NCBI GenBank assembly: GCA_934276735.1
Contig: CAKQTG010000001.1
Span: 372,001 to 436,000 of the forward strand
Direction of reading: 5' to 3'
DNA from: an uncultured Alphaproteobacteria bacterium
GTDB lineage: Bacteria > Pseudomonadota > Alphaproteobacteria > Rs-D84
DNA: 64,000 nt
A model generated the notes under the pieces. It was not told the DNA's origin. It saw only the letters and a program-made list of their open reading frames with translations, and did no database searches. Shown here one piece after another: positions 7,944-16,555 of the stretch. Position numbers and translations under genes: made by a program. Position 1 is the stretch's first letter. Every line of letters starts with the position of its first letter.

Positions 7944-9635
7944 TTATTTTTTGTCCTTGTCATCGTCCTTGCCAAAACCGATGGTGGTTTTAATTGGATC
8001 GATGATGGTGCTTTTCGTGCTGTCAATTGTTCGTATCAGGGCACGACGTATTTTTCCACTGATCGTCATGGGCAGGCTGTCCACAAATTCAATCACGCGG
8101 GGGCATTTGTAATGCGCGGTGCGATTGCGAACGTGCTGTTGCAATTGACCCTTTAGAAATTCGGTCGGTTGAAAATATTTGTTCAGCACGATTGTCGCCT
8201 TGACCGCCATGCCACGCGATGCGTCGGGAATACCGGTAACGGCACATTCGCGCACGGCGGGATGTTCAATCAGAACACTTTCCACCTCGAACGGGCTGAC
8301 GCGATAACCTGATGTTTTAATCAGGTCGTCATTACGGCCCACGAACCAGTAATATCCATCGGCGTCACGATATGCAACGTCGCCGGTATGATAGTATCCG
8401 TCGCGGAAAACGCTTGCCGTCAATTTTTCGGCATTGTGATAGCCCTGGAACAGGCCGACTGGGCGACCGTTTTTCAGTGAAATGCAAATTTCACCAACTG
8501 TGTCATCTGGGACCGGGCGACCGCGTTCGTCCAGTAATTCCACGTCCCAACCGGCCGCCGGCATACCCATACTGCCGGGGCGTGGTTCAATCCATTCGTT
8601 GGTGAACAACATTACACAGGTTTCTGTCTGGCCAAAACCTTCGCGCAGTTTTATGCCGGTCTGGGCCAAAAATCTGTCATATACTTCGGGATTTAATGCT
8701 TCGCCTGCGATGTCAACCTTGGTCAAAGATGACAAATCATACCTGGACAGGTCGCCGTGTATCAGCATCTTGTATGCGGTTGGTGGCGCACAGAACGATG
8801 TCACGTGATTTTCAGACATCGCGGTCAGCAAATCGTGTGCAGTCGCAATCCCAGCAAAGTCATACACGAACACAGTCGCGCCTGCCATCCATTGGCCATA
8901 CATTTTCCCCCACGAGCATTTTGCCCACCCGGATTCTGATACCGTCAGATGTATGTCGCCATCACGCAGACGTTGCCAAAACACGGCCGTGTTTATGTGT
9001 CCCAATGGATATGTAAAATCGTGTGCAACCATTTTTGGCAAATCGGTTGTGCCACTGGTGAAATAAATCACCATTGTATCAGAATTCTGGTTTGGGACGC
9101 GTTCAAATGTTGTTGGCATTTCATCAATCGCGCGCGCAATTTCTGTGTTTGAAATCAGTTGAATCGCACTGTCGCCAATGGCGGCCGTGATTTCGTTCAT
9201 CACCGTGCCGTCATCAAATGCGATGATTGCCTGAACGCCGGCCGTATCAATACGGTATTTAATATCTTCGGCCTTTAATTGATTGGTGGACGGAATTGGA
9301 ATCGCCCCCAGTTTGTGCATAGCCATCATTAAAATCCAATATTCCCAACGACGGCGCATAAATAACAGGGCAGTATCGCCTTTTTTTAATCCACGCGCGG
9401 CCAAGAAATTTGCCACCGAATTAGACATCAGTGACAGGTCGCGATATGTGAATCTTTTTTTCTCGCCACTGTCATCAGTCCACAACAGGGCAACGTGGTC
9501 AGGTTCTTCGTTGGCCAGGACGTCAATAACATCGTATGCGAAATTAAAGTTATCAGGGACGTGAACAACGGCGTTCTGGCGATAATCATCATAACTGTCA
9601 AATTTATCTTTTGGCAAAAATCGTAATGCAAACAT
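7944..9635 (-). CDS. AMP-forming acyl-CoA synthetase (medium-chain/acetyl type)
   Basis: A 563-residue ANL-superfamily ligase that activates a carboxylic acid to acyl-AMP and then acyl-CoA. Seen: the phosphate-binding loop YFTSGTTDLPK (GTTD instead of the usual GTTG), the LREGFGQTETCV motif, the hinge region HTGDVAYRDADGYYWFVGR with NDDLIKTSGYRVSPFEVES, and the C-terminal catalytic lysine in ISGKIRR. The 90-residue C-terminal swing domain is complete. The lysine/aspartate-rich tail (GKDDDKDKK) is extra. The start has an AAAGGAAT ribosome-binding site. It resembles medium-chain acyl-CoA synthetases more than acetyl-CoA synthetase in length, but substrate cannot be read from sequence. It is monocistronic, with its own terminator. 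Confidence 0.9.
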   Translation of the reverse strand: MFALRFLPKDKFDSYDDYRQNAVVHVPDNFNFAYDVIDVLANEEPDHVALLWTDDSGEKKRFTYRDLSLMSNSVANFLAARGLKKGDTALLFMRRRWEYWILMMAMHKLGAIPIPSTNQLKAEDIKYRIDTAGVQAIIAFDDGTVMNEITAAIGDSAIQLISNTEIARAIDEMPTTFERVPNQNSDTMVIYFTSGTTDLPKMVAHDFTYPLGHINTAVFWQRLRDGDIHLTVSESGWAKCSWGKMYGQWMAGATVFVYDFAGIATAHDLLTAMSENHVTSFCAPPTAYKMLIHGDLSRYDLSSLTKVDIAGEALNPEVYDRFLAQTGIKLREGFGQTETCVMLFTNEWIEPRPGSMGMPAAGWDVELLDERGRPVPDDTVGEICISLKNGRPVGLFQGYHNAEKLTASVFRDGYYHTGDVAYRDADGYYWFVGRNDDLIKTSGYRVSPFEVESVLIEHPAVRECAVTGIPDASRGMAVKATIVLNKYFQPTEFLKGQLQQHVRNRTAHYKCPRVIEFVDSLPMTISGKIRRALIRTIDSTKSTIIDPIKTTIGFGKDDDKDKK

Positions 9636-9773
9636 ATTTATTCCTTTCGTTGTTGCTCTGATAAATATGGCAAAAAAAATGATATTTACAAGTATAAAGA
9701 AAAAATAAAAACAGTTGATTTTTTATTCAGTGCGTTGCATAATCCAACGCGCATAGAGAAAAACGCCAGTTTT

Positions 9774-9833
<60 letters not shown>

Positions 9834-9850
<17 letters not shown>

Positions 9851-9902
9851 CAATAAAAAAATACCGCGTCAGCGGTGTTTTTTTATTGTGCGCGCAGCGT
9901 GG
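9834..9902 (+). repeat. tRNA-trailing direct repeat, copy 1 (includes tRNA-Pro 3' end)
   Basis: About 69 bp covering the last 17 bases of tRNA-Pro, the terminator ACCGC-GTCA-GCGGT plus T-run (9863-9883), and GTGCGCGCAGCGTGG. It recurs at 10003-10070 with few changes, exactly 169 bp downstream. Confidence 0.9.
9863..9883 (+). terminator. Terminator of tRNA-Pro
   Basis: ACCGC and GCGGT pair around a short loop, followed by seven T. Confidence 0.85.
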
Positions 9903-10002
9903 GTTCGAACCAGCGAAAAAAGCGGTTCGAACCGCCGGCGCGAGGCAGACGGCAGTATGCCGGTGAACGTCAGTGAACGAGCCAAGGTCGCGCATAGCGC
10001 AG

Positions 10003-10070
10003 CCCAGTCACTCTGACCACAATAAAAAATCACCGCGTCAGCGGTGTTTTTTATTGTGCGCGCAGCGTGG
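10003..10070 (+). repeat. tRNA-trailing direct repeat, copy 2
   Basis: Second copy of the tRNA 3'-end plus terminator unit; CCCAGTCACTCTGACCAC differs from the tRNA at one position. The 100 bp between copies hold two GGTTCGAACC T-loop-like palindromes and GTGAACGTCA, a 10-mer also found in the tRNA-Gln trailing repeats. Confidence 0.9.
10031..10052 (+). terminator. Terminator inside trailing repeat copy 2
   Basis: CACCGC-GTCA-GCGGTG followed by six T, the duplicate of the tRNA-Pro terminator. Confidence 0.85.
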
Positions 10071-10142
10071 ATGCTCCAGCGAGAAAAGTCCAAAAGATTA
10101 AATCAGTGGCAATTGATTTTTTATCTGTAATAATACATCATT

Positions 10143-11156
10143 ATGCGTCGTAAAAAATTATATGATAAAAAATTAGTAAAGTTGGCCGGTGCTGTTATCG
10201 CAATGGGACTGGTTGGTATAATATATACGTTTGGAATCCAGTCGCCAATTCGTGAAAATACAACGTTCACGCTGGCGCGTGGCACGTCGGTTGCGTCGGT
10301 CGCGGGTGCGCTGGCGGCCCAGAATTTGATTCCGTCGCCTGATTTGTTCAAATTTGCGGTGCGCGTCCACGGCGGTAAAATCCAAAGCGGGGTATATGAT
10401 ATTCCACGTGGGGCCAGTGTGTGGCGCGTTGCGCGAATGTTGGCACGGGGCGATATTGCAACAACACAGGTTGTTATCCCCGAAGGGCTGACCATAAAAC
10501 AGACCAAACAATTATTGTTGACCAGTGCGGCATTGACGGGCGATGTGGAATGTGCAGTCGGAAACAATGCGCCGGTATGCAATTTGCGCGATGGCGATAT
10601 ATTCCCTGATACGTATCGGGTGGCGCGTGGGACATCACGCTTGGCGTTGTTGGAACTGGCACGCAAAAAGATGTCAAATATTCAGGACGCCTGGGGCAAG
10701 GCAGGGCGCGTTATGCCAAAGCCACTGAAAAATTGGAACCAGGTTATAACATTGGCATCAATCGTTCAAAAGGAAACACCACGCGAATCGGAAATGCCGA
10801 TTGTGGCCAGTGTGTATTTAAACCGTCTGAACAAAAATATGCGATTGCAGGCGGACCCGACCGTCGTTTATGCAATCACAAACGAATTGGGCGATATGCA
10901 GGGTGCACCGTTGTTGCGGGGGCATCTGCGCGTGGACAGTCCGTATAACACGTATACAAATAATGGTCTGCCACCGGCACCGATTGCCAATGTTGGCCAG
11001 GCGGCGATTCGTGCAGTGTTGCGTCCGGCGGATACCAATTACCTGTTTTTTGTTGCCGATGGGCGCGGTGGACACAAGTTTTCAAATTCATACCAAGAAC
11101 ACTTGCGCAATCATGCCGACTGGCGCGAGATAAAAAAAGTCAGAAACAAAAACTAA
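10143..11156 (+). CDS. mltG: Endolytic murein transglycosylase MltG
   Basis: A 337-residue inner-membrane protein of the YceG/MltG family, which cuts nascent glycan strands and helps terminate peptidoglycan polymerisation. One membrane segment lies at about 11-30. A LysM-like region follows, then the catalytic domain with E211 in ASIVQKETPRESEMP, the YLNRLNKNMRLQADPTVVY stretch, SPYNTY, GLPPAPI and the C-terminal YLFFVADGRGGHKFS motif. Length fits the family. A cysteine pair (C137, C146) sits in an insertion before the catalytic domain. In many alphaproteobacteria mltG follows fabF; here the two are about 3.7 kb apart. Confidence 0.95.
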   Translation: MRRKKLYDKKLVKLAGAVIAMGLVGIIYTFGIQSPIRENTTFTLARGTSVASVAGALAAQNLIPSPDLFKFAVRVHGGKIQSGVYDIPRGASVWRVARMLARGDIATTQVVIPEGLTIKQTKQLLLTSAALTGDVECAVGNNAPVCNLRDGDIFPDTYRVARGTSRLALLELARKKMSNIQDAWGKAGRVMPKPLKNWNQVITLASIVQKETPRESEMPIVASVYLNRLNKNMRLQADPTVVYAITNELGDMQGAPLLRGHLRVDSPYNTYTNNGLPPAPIANVGQAAIRAVLRPADTNYLFFVADGRGGHKFSNSYQEHLRNHADWREIKKVRNKN

Positions 11157-11225
11157 AAATACGACAATCGTTAAAAAAATTAATGTTTTTTGATTTTGTG
11201 CGAAAATTGTATAAAAATGAAAAAT

Positions 11226-11248
11226 GCCCGGAAAACAGGGCGTTTTTT
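11226..11248 (+). terminator. Terminator after mltG
   Basis: GCCC (11226-11229) and GGGC with a GGAAAACA-type loop, then six T at 11243-11248. Short stem, so moderate strength. Confidence 0.6.
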
Positions 11249-11328
11249 ATATGTTTTGGGAATTAAATCCGAATCGCGAACTCGCGAATTATAACATAAA
11301 TTTGGAACTTTTGCAAAAATCTTTATTG

Positions 11329-11358
11329 TTGAAAATGGGTATATATTCACAGTAAAAT
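11329..11358 (+). promoter_or_regulatory. Promoter of the outer-membrane protein gene
   Basis: TTGAAA (11329-11334), 18-base spacer, TAAAAT (11353-11358). The leader then contains a small hairpin ACTAGA/TCTAGT (11366-11383) just before the AAAGGAAAGG ribosome-binding site; it may stabilise the message. Confidence 0.55.
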
Positions 11359-11411
11359 GCTTATAACTAGAAAGCAATCTAGTGTTCTTTAACCAAAGGA
11401 AAGGATATATT

Positions 11412-12197
11412 ATGAAAAAATTAACGTTAACTTCCTTGATGGCTGTATTTGCGGTTTCGGCTGCGAACGCTGCGGCGATTAATGATAATCCGCTGTATCG
11501 TCCAGACCAGGGCAAATTTTACAGCGTGACTGCGGTGGCGTCTAATTCCAAGGCGACAACCAGTTGGGCAGCGTCCGAAGAATTCGGATATGGAATCACA
11601 GATAAATTGGCGATTGCGGTTGCAACATCTGTCAATGAAACCGATTGGTTTGATTCTTCTGATTGGGATACAATGGGCCTGGGTTTGTCCTATCGCGTAA
11701 TGGATATGAATGGCTGGATGGTTGATTTGACCGGCAGTTATGGTGTTGGTCCAGTTATGCCATACAAAGGTTCGTTCCTGGATAAGGATTTGACATACTA
11801 TCAGTGGTCAATTGGTGCCCAGGTTGGTAAAACAATGGGTAATTTGACACTGGCTGGTCACGTTGCAATGGATTATGTGAACAGTGAATCGTTCAATTGG
11901 AATGATGACGGCTGGCACACAGTTCGCTTGGGCGCAGATGCGTTCTTGACATTGAACGACAACTGGGCATTGGTTGGTGGTGTTGAATATACCGGCACGA
12001 CTGATGACAAGATGTTTGGTAAAGTCAAAGTTGAAAACGCTGGCACATGGACAGGCACAGTTGGTGTGAACTATAACTTCTGTGAAAACTCGTTTGTTGG
12101 CGCGTATGTTGGACGCGCAATGTCCCACAAAGCTGCCGGTGAATGGTCCACAGATGCAGGATTTGCATTTGGTGGCAAATTCGGTATCCAGTTCTAA
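11412..12197 (+). CDS. Outer-membrane beta-barrel protein
   Basis: A 261-residue protein starting at 11412 (AAAGGAAAGGATATATT upstream; an in-frame ATG at 11382 would destroy the signal peptide). Signal peptide KKLTLTSLMAVFAVSAANA with cleavage near residue 22. The mature part alternates polar and aromatic residues in beta strands of about ten residues, with repeated GV-Y-N and AVAxS strands, and ends in GGKFGIQF with a terminal Phe, the outer-membrane insertion signal. It resembles small OmpW/OMP_b-brl-like porins in layout but no named family is certain. Frequent GGT/TTG codons and a good promoter suggest high expression. Confidence 0.75.
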   Translation: MKKLTLTSLMAVFAVSAANAAAINDNPLYRPDQGKFYSVTAVASNSKATTSWAASEEFGYGITDKLAIAVATSVNETDWFDSSDWDTMGLGLSYRVMDMNGWMVDLTGSYGVGPVMPYKGSFLDKDLTYYQWSIGAQVGKTMGNLTLAGHVAMDYVNSESFNWNDDGWHTVRLGADAFLTLNDNWALVGGVEYTGTTDDKMFGKVKVENAGTWTGTVGVNYNFCENSFVGAYVGRAMSHKAAGEWSTDAGFAFGGKFGIQF

Positions 12198-12222
12198 TGA
12201 TTTAATTAGAGAAAGGTATTGG

Positions 12223-12254
12223 CCCGCGCAGATTGCGCGGGTCTTTGTTTTGAA
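12223..12254 (+). terminator. Terminator after the outer-membrane protein gene
   Basis: CCCGCGCA (12223-12230) pairs perfectly with TGCGCGGG (12234-12241), followed by TCTTTGTTTT. Confidence 0.8.
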
Positions 12255-12302
12255 TTTTGTCCTGTTGTGCGATTGGGGCGCGGACGGTAACCTGGGGGAT
12301 AA

Positions 12303-13064
12303 ATGATGGTCCGTGTGCGCTGGCTTTTTATAATGATGATTGGTGTCGGTTTGGGCGCGGCGCGCGCCGACATTGGTGACGTCAGTCGTATTGTGCACCC
12401 CGGTGAATTTTCGGCACACTTTGGCGCGGCATTTGTCACGGGGCGCACGCGCGATGGACATTCCCAGACGGATTTTTCGGCCGGTCGCATACATAATACC
12501 AGTTTGACATTGGATTACAGTCCCGATGACAATTTCACGGTGCAATTCAGCACGGATAACGATTATTCCGATACGCAAATTGGCGTGCTGTATAAAATAT
12601 GGACAACCCCGCCATTGAAATTTGAGGCCGGCCTGGCATACGGTCCGGCGTGGACCCGGCGTGCCGACAATGGCGCGCGATATGGGCGAAATAACGTGAC
12701 GCTGGATATGCGATTGCACGGTGTGCGGTGGCGACGCGCGCAATGGTCGGTCAAATTGTCGCCCCAGTTTGTCAAGGACGGCGATGGAAATTTTTGGAAT
12801 ATTAAAATTTCGCCCCAGGTTATGTATTATTTCTTGGACGATGTTGCGGCAATTTTGGGGCTGGATTATGCGTTCTTGCAAATTTCGCGGCCCAAGACAA
12901 TATATAATCGCGCCATCAGTGCCCAGGTTGTGTATAATATGTCCACCGCCGCGTCAATAAATCCATATGTTAAATATCATTTTGAAACCAGGGACGCCGA
13001 TAACAATTTGATGGACTATGATAACTATTGGAAATTGGGTGTCGGTTTTTCGGTAAAATTCTGA
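12303..13064 (+). CDS. Putative outer-membrane beta-barrel protein
   Basis: A 253-residue protein with signal peptide MVRVRWLFIMMIGVGLGAARA and a mature region of alternating amphipathic strands, ending KLGVGFSVKF with terminal Phe. Two start codons (12303 and 12306) are adjacent; CTGGGGGAT precedes them. It has the same general architecture as the gene upstream but little recognisable sequence identity, and its GC-richer codon use differs from the upstream gene, so it is probably much less expressed. Function unknown beyond a probable outer-membrane location. Confidence 0.65.
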   Translation: MMVRVRWLFIMMIGVGLGAARADIGDVSRIVHPGEFSAHFGAAFVTGRTRDGHSQTDFSAGRIHNTSLTLDYSPDDNFTVQFSTDNDYSDTQIGVLYKIWTTPPLKFEAGLAYGPAWTRRADNGARYGRNNVTLDMRLHGVRWRRAQWSVKLSPQFVKDGDGNFWNIKISPQVMYYFLDDVAAILGLDYAFLQISRPKTIYNRAISAQVVYNMSTAASINPYVKYHFETRDADNNLMDYDNYWKLGVGFSVKF

Positions 13065-13187
13065 TTGGTTTCTATATTTTTTATTTGTCCAGTTTTAGTC
13101 TTACACAAATAAATTGTTTGTCATTTGTGTGGCGGCGAATAACCCTTAAAAACAGGCGGTTTTTCAATGCGCGTGTTATAAAAATCC

Positions 13188-13216
13188 TTGACAATGTTGG
13201 GCTGTGTGATTATAGT
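13188..13216 (+). promoter_or_regulatory. Main promoter of the str operon
   Basis: TTGACA (13188-13193), 17-base spacer, TATAGT (13211-13216), close to consensus. The 150-base leader to rpsL contains a CTTTCC/GGAAAG hairpin (about 13223-13246), possibly a regulatory leader. The stretch 13065-13187 shows nothing else. Confidence 0.8.
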
Positions 13217-13364
13217 ATGTTCGCTTTCCGTGTAAACAAGGAAAGTGAAAAACACAGAAATCTGCACGTTTGACAGGTTTATAATCGCGGAATTTCCGTT
13301 GAGATAAATCTGTGGGGCGGTTTTTGTGCAAGCAAAAAAAGAAGAACAAACAAAGAGATTTTGA

Positions 13365-13736
13365 ATGCCAACAGTAAATCAACTGATTCGGAAACCTCGT
13401 AAAAAGGTCGTTGTTAAGTCAACGGCCCCTGATATGATGGAGGCTCCGCAGAAACGTGGTGTTTGCACACGTGTGTACACAACCACACCAAAAAAACCTA
13501 ACTCGGCGCAGCGTAAGGTTGCACGTGTTAAACTGGCTAATGGTCGCGAAGTGACCGCATACATTCCAGGCGAAGGTCATAATTTGCAGGAACACAGCGT
13601 TGTTATGATTCGTGGCGGCCGTGTAAAGGACTTGCCTGGTGTGAAATATCACATCATTCGTGGTGTTTTGGATACCAAGGGCGTTGACAGCAGAAAGCAG
13701 GGTCGTTCCCTGTATGGTGCCAAAGCCGGCAAATAA
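13365..13736 (+). CDS. rpsL: 30S ribosomal protein S12
   Basis: A 123-residue S12 that forms part of the decoding centre. TTPKKPNSAQRKVARVKL carries the lysine (K43 equivalent) and GRVKDLPGVKY the second loop (K88 equivalent) where streptomycin-resistance changes occur; both lysines are wild type here. VMIRGGRVKDL and HIIRGVLDTKGV complete the family pattern. First gene of the str operon, 149 bases behind the promoter's -10; rpsG follows after 79 bp. Confidence 0.98.
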   Translation: MPTVNQLIRKPRKKVVVKSTAPDMMEAPQKRGVCTRVYTTTPKKPNSAQRKVARVKLANGREVTAYIPGEGHNLQEHSVVMIRGGRVKDLPGVKYHIIRGVLDTKGVDSRKQGRSLYGAKAGK

Positions 13737-13815
13737 TTATAAGATAACCCATGCACATGGCACTGTCATGTGAGTAATCTGAACGAACAGATGAAGAAAT
13801 AAAAGGAAAACAAAA

Positions 13816-14289
13816 ATGTCAAGACGTAAAAGTGCAGCAAAACGCGAAATTCTGCCAGATTCCAAATACAACAATCTGGTTGTTGCAAAATGTATTAATA
13901 TTGTTATGTGGGACGGCAAGAAAGAAGTTGCCGAAAATATCGTGTATGGTGCACTGGAAAAACTGAAGAAAGTTGCAAAAGACGGCGATGAATTGGCCGC
14001 ATTCTTGGAAGCGGTTGATGCATTGAAACCATCAGTTGAGGTTAAAGGCCGTCGTGTTGGCGGTGCAACTTACCAGGTTCCTGTCGAAGTTCGTCCGGCG
14101 CGTCAACAGACATTGGCGTTGCGTTGGTTGGTGATGTTCGCACGTAAACGTGGCGAACGCGCAATGGAAGATCGCTTGTTCGGTGAACTGCGTGATGCAT
14201 TGTCAGGCCAGGGTGGTGCGTTCAAGAAAAAGATTGATACGCATAAAATGGCAGATGCGAACAAGGCGTTTGCGCACTTCCGTTGGTAA
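13816..14289 (+). CDS. rpsG: 30S ribosomal protein S7
   Basis: A 157-residue S7, the primary binder that nucleates the 30S head. MSRRKSAAKREILPDSKY is the usual N-terminus; VGGATYQVPVEVRPARQQTLALRW is the conserved 16S-binding stretch. An AAAGGAAAAC ribosome-binding site precedes the ATG. It lies between rpsL and fusA as in other proteobacteria. In E. coli S7 represses its own operon; no comparable leader can be recognised by eye here. Confidence 0.98.
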   Translation: MSRRKSAAKREILPDSKYNNLVVAKCINIVMWDGKKEVAENIVYGALEKLKKVAKDGDELAAFLEAVDALKPSVEVKGRRVGGATYQVPVEVRPARQQTLALRWLVMFARKRGERAMEDRLFGELRDALSGQGGAFKKKIDTHKMADANKAFAHFRW

Positions 14290-14346
14290 TTTTATCAACA
14301 AAACAACAAATTGGGTTAAAACAAAACATAAACAAGGAAAGAATCT

Positions 14347-16428
14347 ATGTCAGTCGGAAAAACCGCACCTTTACATATGTACCGCAATATCGGCATTATG
14401 GCCCATATTGACGCGGGTAAAACAACAACATCAGAACGTATTCTTTTCTATACAGGAAAAACATATAAAATCGGCGAAGTTCACGATGGTGGCGCGACGA
14501 TGGACTGGATGGAACAGGAACAAGAACGTGGCATCACGATTACGTCTGCGGCAACAACGTGCTTTTGGCGTGATCACCGTATCAATTTGATTGATACCCC
14601 GGGACACGTTGACTTTACAATGGAAGTAGAACGTTCGCTGCGCGTTTTGGACGGCGCGGTCGCAGTGTTTGAATCTGTGTCCGGTGTTCAGCCCCAGACA
14701 GAAACTGTATGGCGTCAGGCGGATCGTTATAATGTTCCACGTATTTGCTTTATCAATAAGATGGATCGTATTGGTGGAAACTTTTTCCGCTGTGTTGATA
14801 TGATTCGTGAACGTTTGGGTGCAAATCCGTTGGTCATCAATTTCCCAATCGGCGCAGAATCTGATTTCCGTGGCGTTGTTGACGTCGTTGAAATGCGCGC
14901 CATTGTTTGGGAAGATGATTTGGGCAAGGACCCACACATCAAAGAAATCCCAGAAGATTTGCGCGAAAAAGCCGAAGAATTGCACAACAAATTGATTGAA
15001 GAAGTTGTGACACTGGACGATGATATTATGGAAGCCTATATGGAAGGCAACAAACCAGATGTCGCCACAATCAAAAAGTTGATTCGCAAGGGAACAATCG
15101 CCCAGAACTTTAACCCGGTATTGTGCGGAACAGCGTTCAAGAACAAGGGTGTTCAGCCGTTGTTGGATGCAATCGTTGACTATCTGCCCAGCCCATTGGA
15201 TGTCCCGGCAATCAAGGGAACCAAGATGGACCGTGAAACAGTCACCGAACGTCACCCAGATCCAAAAGAACCGTTCAGCGCGCTGGCGTTCAAGGTTGCA
15301 AATGACCCGTTCGTTGGAAACTTGATGTTCATCCGTATCTATTCTGGTAAATTGACATCGGGCTCTTATATCTACAATTCTAACCGTGACAAACGTGAAC
15401 GTGTTGGTCGTATGTTGTTGATGCATTCTAATCAACGCGAAGAAATCAAAGAAGCGTCCGCAGGCGACATTATCACATTGGTTGGTATGAAAGAAACAAT
15501 CACTGGTGATACACTGTGCGACGAAGCGAATCCGATTATCTTGGAAAATATTCACGTTCCAGAACCGGTTATCAGCATTGCGGTTGAACCCAAGACCAAG
15601 GCCGACATTGAAAAGATGTCCTTGGGATTGCAGGCGTTGGCCAAAGAAGATCCGTCGTTCCGCGTGTCGGTTGACGAAGAATCTGGCCAGACAATTTTGG
15701 CCGGTGTTGGTGAATTGCACTTGGAAATTTTGGTTGATCGTCTGTTGCGCGAATTCAAGGTTGATGTGAACGTTGGTGAACCACGTATTGCATACCGTGA
15801 AACATTCCGCAAACCGGTTACCGAAGAATACACCCACAAGAAACAGTCTGGTGGTTCGGGTCAGTATGCCCAGGTTAAAATTGAATTTGAACCGTTGGAA
15901 CCGGGCAAAGGATACGAATTTGAAAACAAGATTGTCGGTGGTGCGATTCCAAAAGAATACATCCCGGGTGTTGAAAAGGGTTTAAAGATAGCCCAACAGA
16001 CAGGTGTTCTGATTGGCTATCCGACAGTGGATTTCAAGGCTACATTGGTTGATGGTAAATATCACGAAGTTGACTCCAATGTATTGTGCTTTGAAATTGC
16101 GGCGCGTGCTTGCTTCCGCGAAGCTATGAAAAAAGCATCGCCAAAGTTGCTGGAACCGATTATGAAGCTTTCGGTCAATACACCGGAAGAATACGTCGGT
16201 GACATTATCGGTGACTTGAACAGCCGCCGCGGACAAATCAATGGCATTGAAACGCAGTTTGGTAACCAGCAGATTTCAGCCTATGTTCCGTTGGCAAATC
16301 TGTTCGGATATGTCAAGACCTTGCGTTCTTTGTCCCAGGGGCGTGCAAATCCATATATGGAATTGTCGCACTATGACGAAGTGCCGCAGAACGTCGCAGA
16401 TGAGGTTATCAAAAAGCTGACGAAGTAA
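14347..16428 (+). CDS. fusA: Elongation factor G
   Basis: A 693-residue translocase GTPase. P-loop AHIDAGKTT (about 19-27), switch II DTPGHVDFTMEVE, NKMD for guanine recognition, then domains II to V, including the domain IV loop region KKQSGGSGQYAQVKIEFEP and the C-terminal LRSLSQGRANPYMELSHY. Length is typical for bacterial EF-G. Several long ORFs on the opposite strand (one of 468 codons at 14431-15837) are by-products of its codon bias. It is followed by tuf after 127 bp. Confidence 0.99.
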   Translation: MSVGKTAPLHMYRNIGIMAHIDAGKTTTSERILFYTGKTYKIGEVHDGGATMDWMEQEQERGITITSAATTCFWRDHRINLIDTPGHVDFTMEVERSLRVLDGAVAVFESVSGVQPQTETVWRQADRYNVPRICFINKMDRIGGNFFRCVDMIRERLGANPLVINFPIGAESDFRGVVDVVEMRAIVWEDDLGKDPHIKEIPEDLREKAEELHNKLIEEVVTLDDDIMEAYMEGNKPDVATIKKLIRKGTIAQNFNPVLCGTAFKNKGVQPLLDAIVDYLPSPLDVPAIKGTKMDRETVTERHPDPKEPFSALAFKVANDPFVGNLMFIRIYSGKLTSGSYIYNSNRDKRERVGRMLLMHSNQREEIKEASAGDIITLVGMKETITGDTLCDEANPIILENIHVPEPVISIAVEPKTKADIEKMSLGLQALAKEDPSFRVSVDEESGQTILAGVGELHLEILVDRLLREFKVDVNVGEPRIAYRETFRKPVTEEYTHKKQSGGSGQYAQVKIEFEPLEPGKGYEFENKIVGGAIPKEYIPGVEKGLKIAQQTGVLIGYPTVDFKATLVDGKYHEVDSNVLCFEIAARACFREAMKKASPKLLEPIMKLSVNTPEEYVGDIIGDLNSRRGQINGIETQFGNQQISAYVPLANLFGYVKTLRSLSQGRANPYMELSHYDEVPQNVADEVIKKLTK

Positions 16429-16555
16429 AGAAAAAAATAATAAAAAAAAGATTGTGATTTTTGATTTCTGGTTTATTATTGGGTTTGAAATCCAAAAAAT
16501 CGGAAATCAAATTTCGAAATCGTTTTAACAAGCCAAAGCCTAAGGAGAAAAAACT

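Noticed and set aside
9901..10010. Possible degenerate second tRNA in the tRNA-Pro trailing unit
   Set aside because: Only the 3' acceptor end and T-loop-like motifs are present; no anticodon arm or matching 5' acceptor strand can be found.
11808..12881. 357-codon ORF on the - strand across two outer-membrane protein genes
   Set aside because: It crosses a clear terminator and the start of a + strand gene; both + strand genes have signal peptides and barrel endings.
14431..15837. 468-codon ORF on the strand opposite fusA
   Set aside because: It is the complement of EF-G codons; composition (many Asn, Phe, Cys, His) is that of a reverse-frame shadow and it has no ribosome-binding site.
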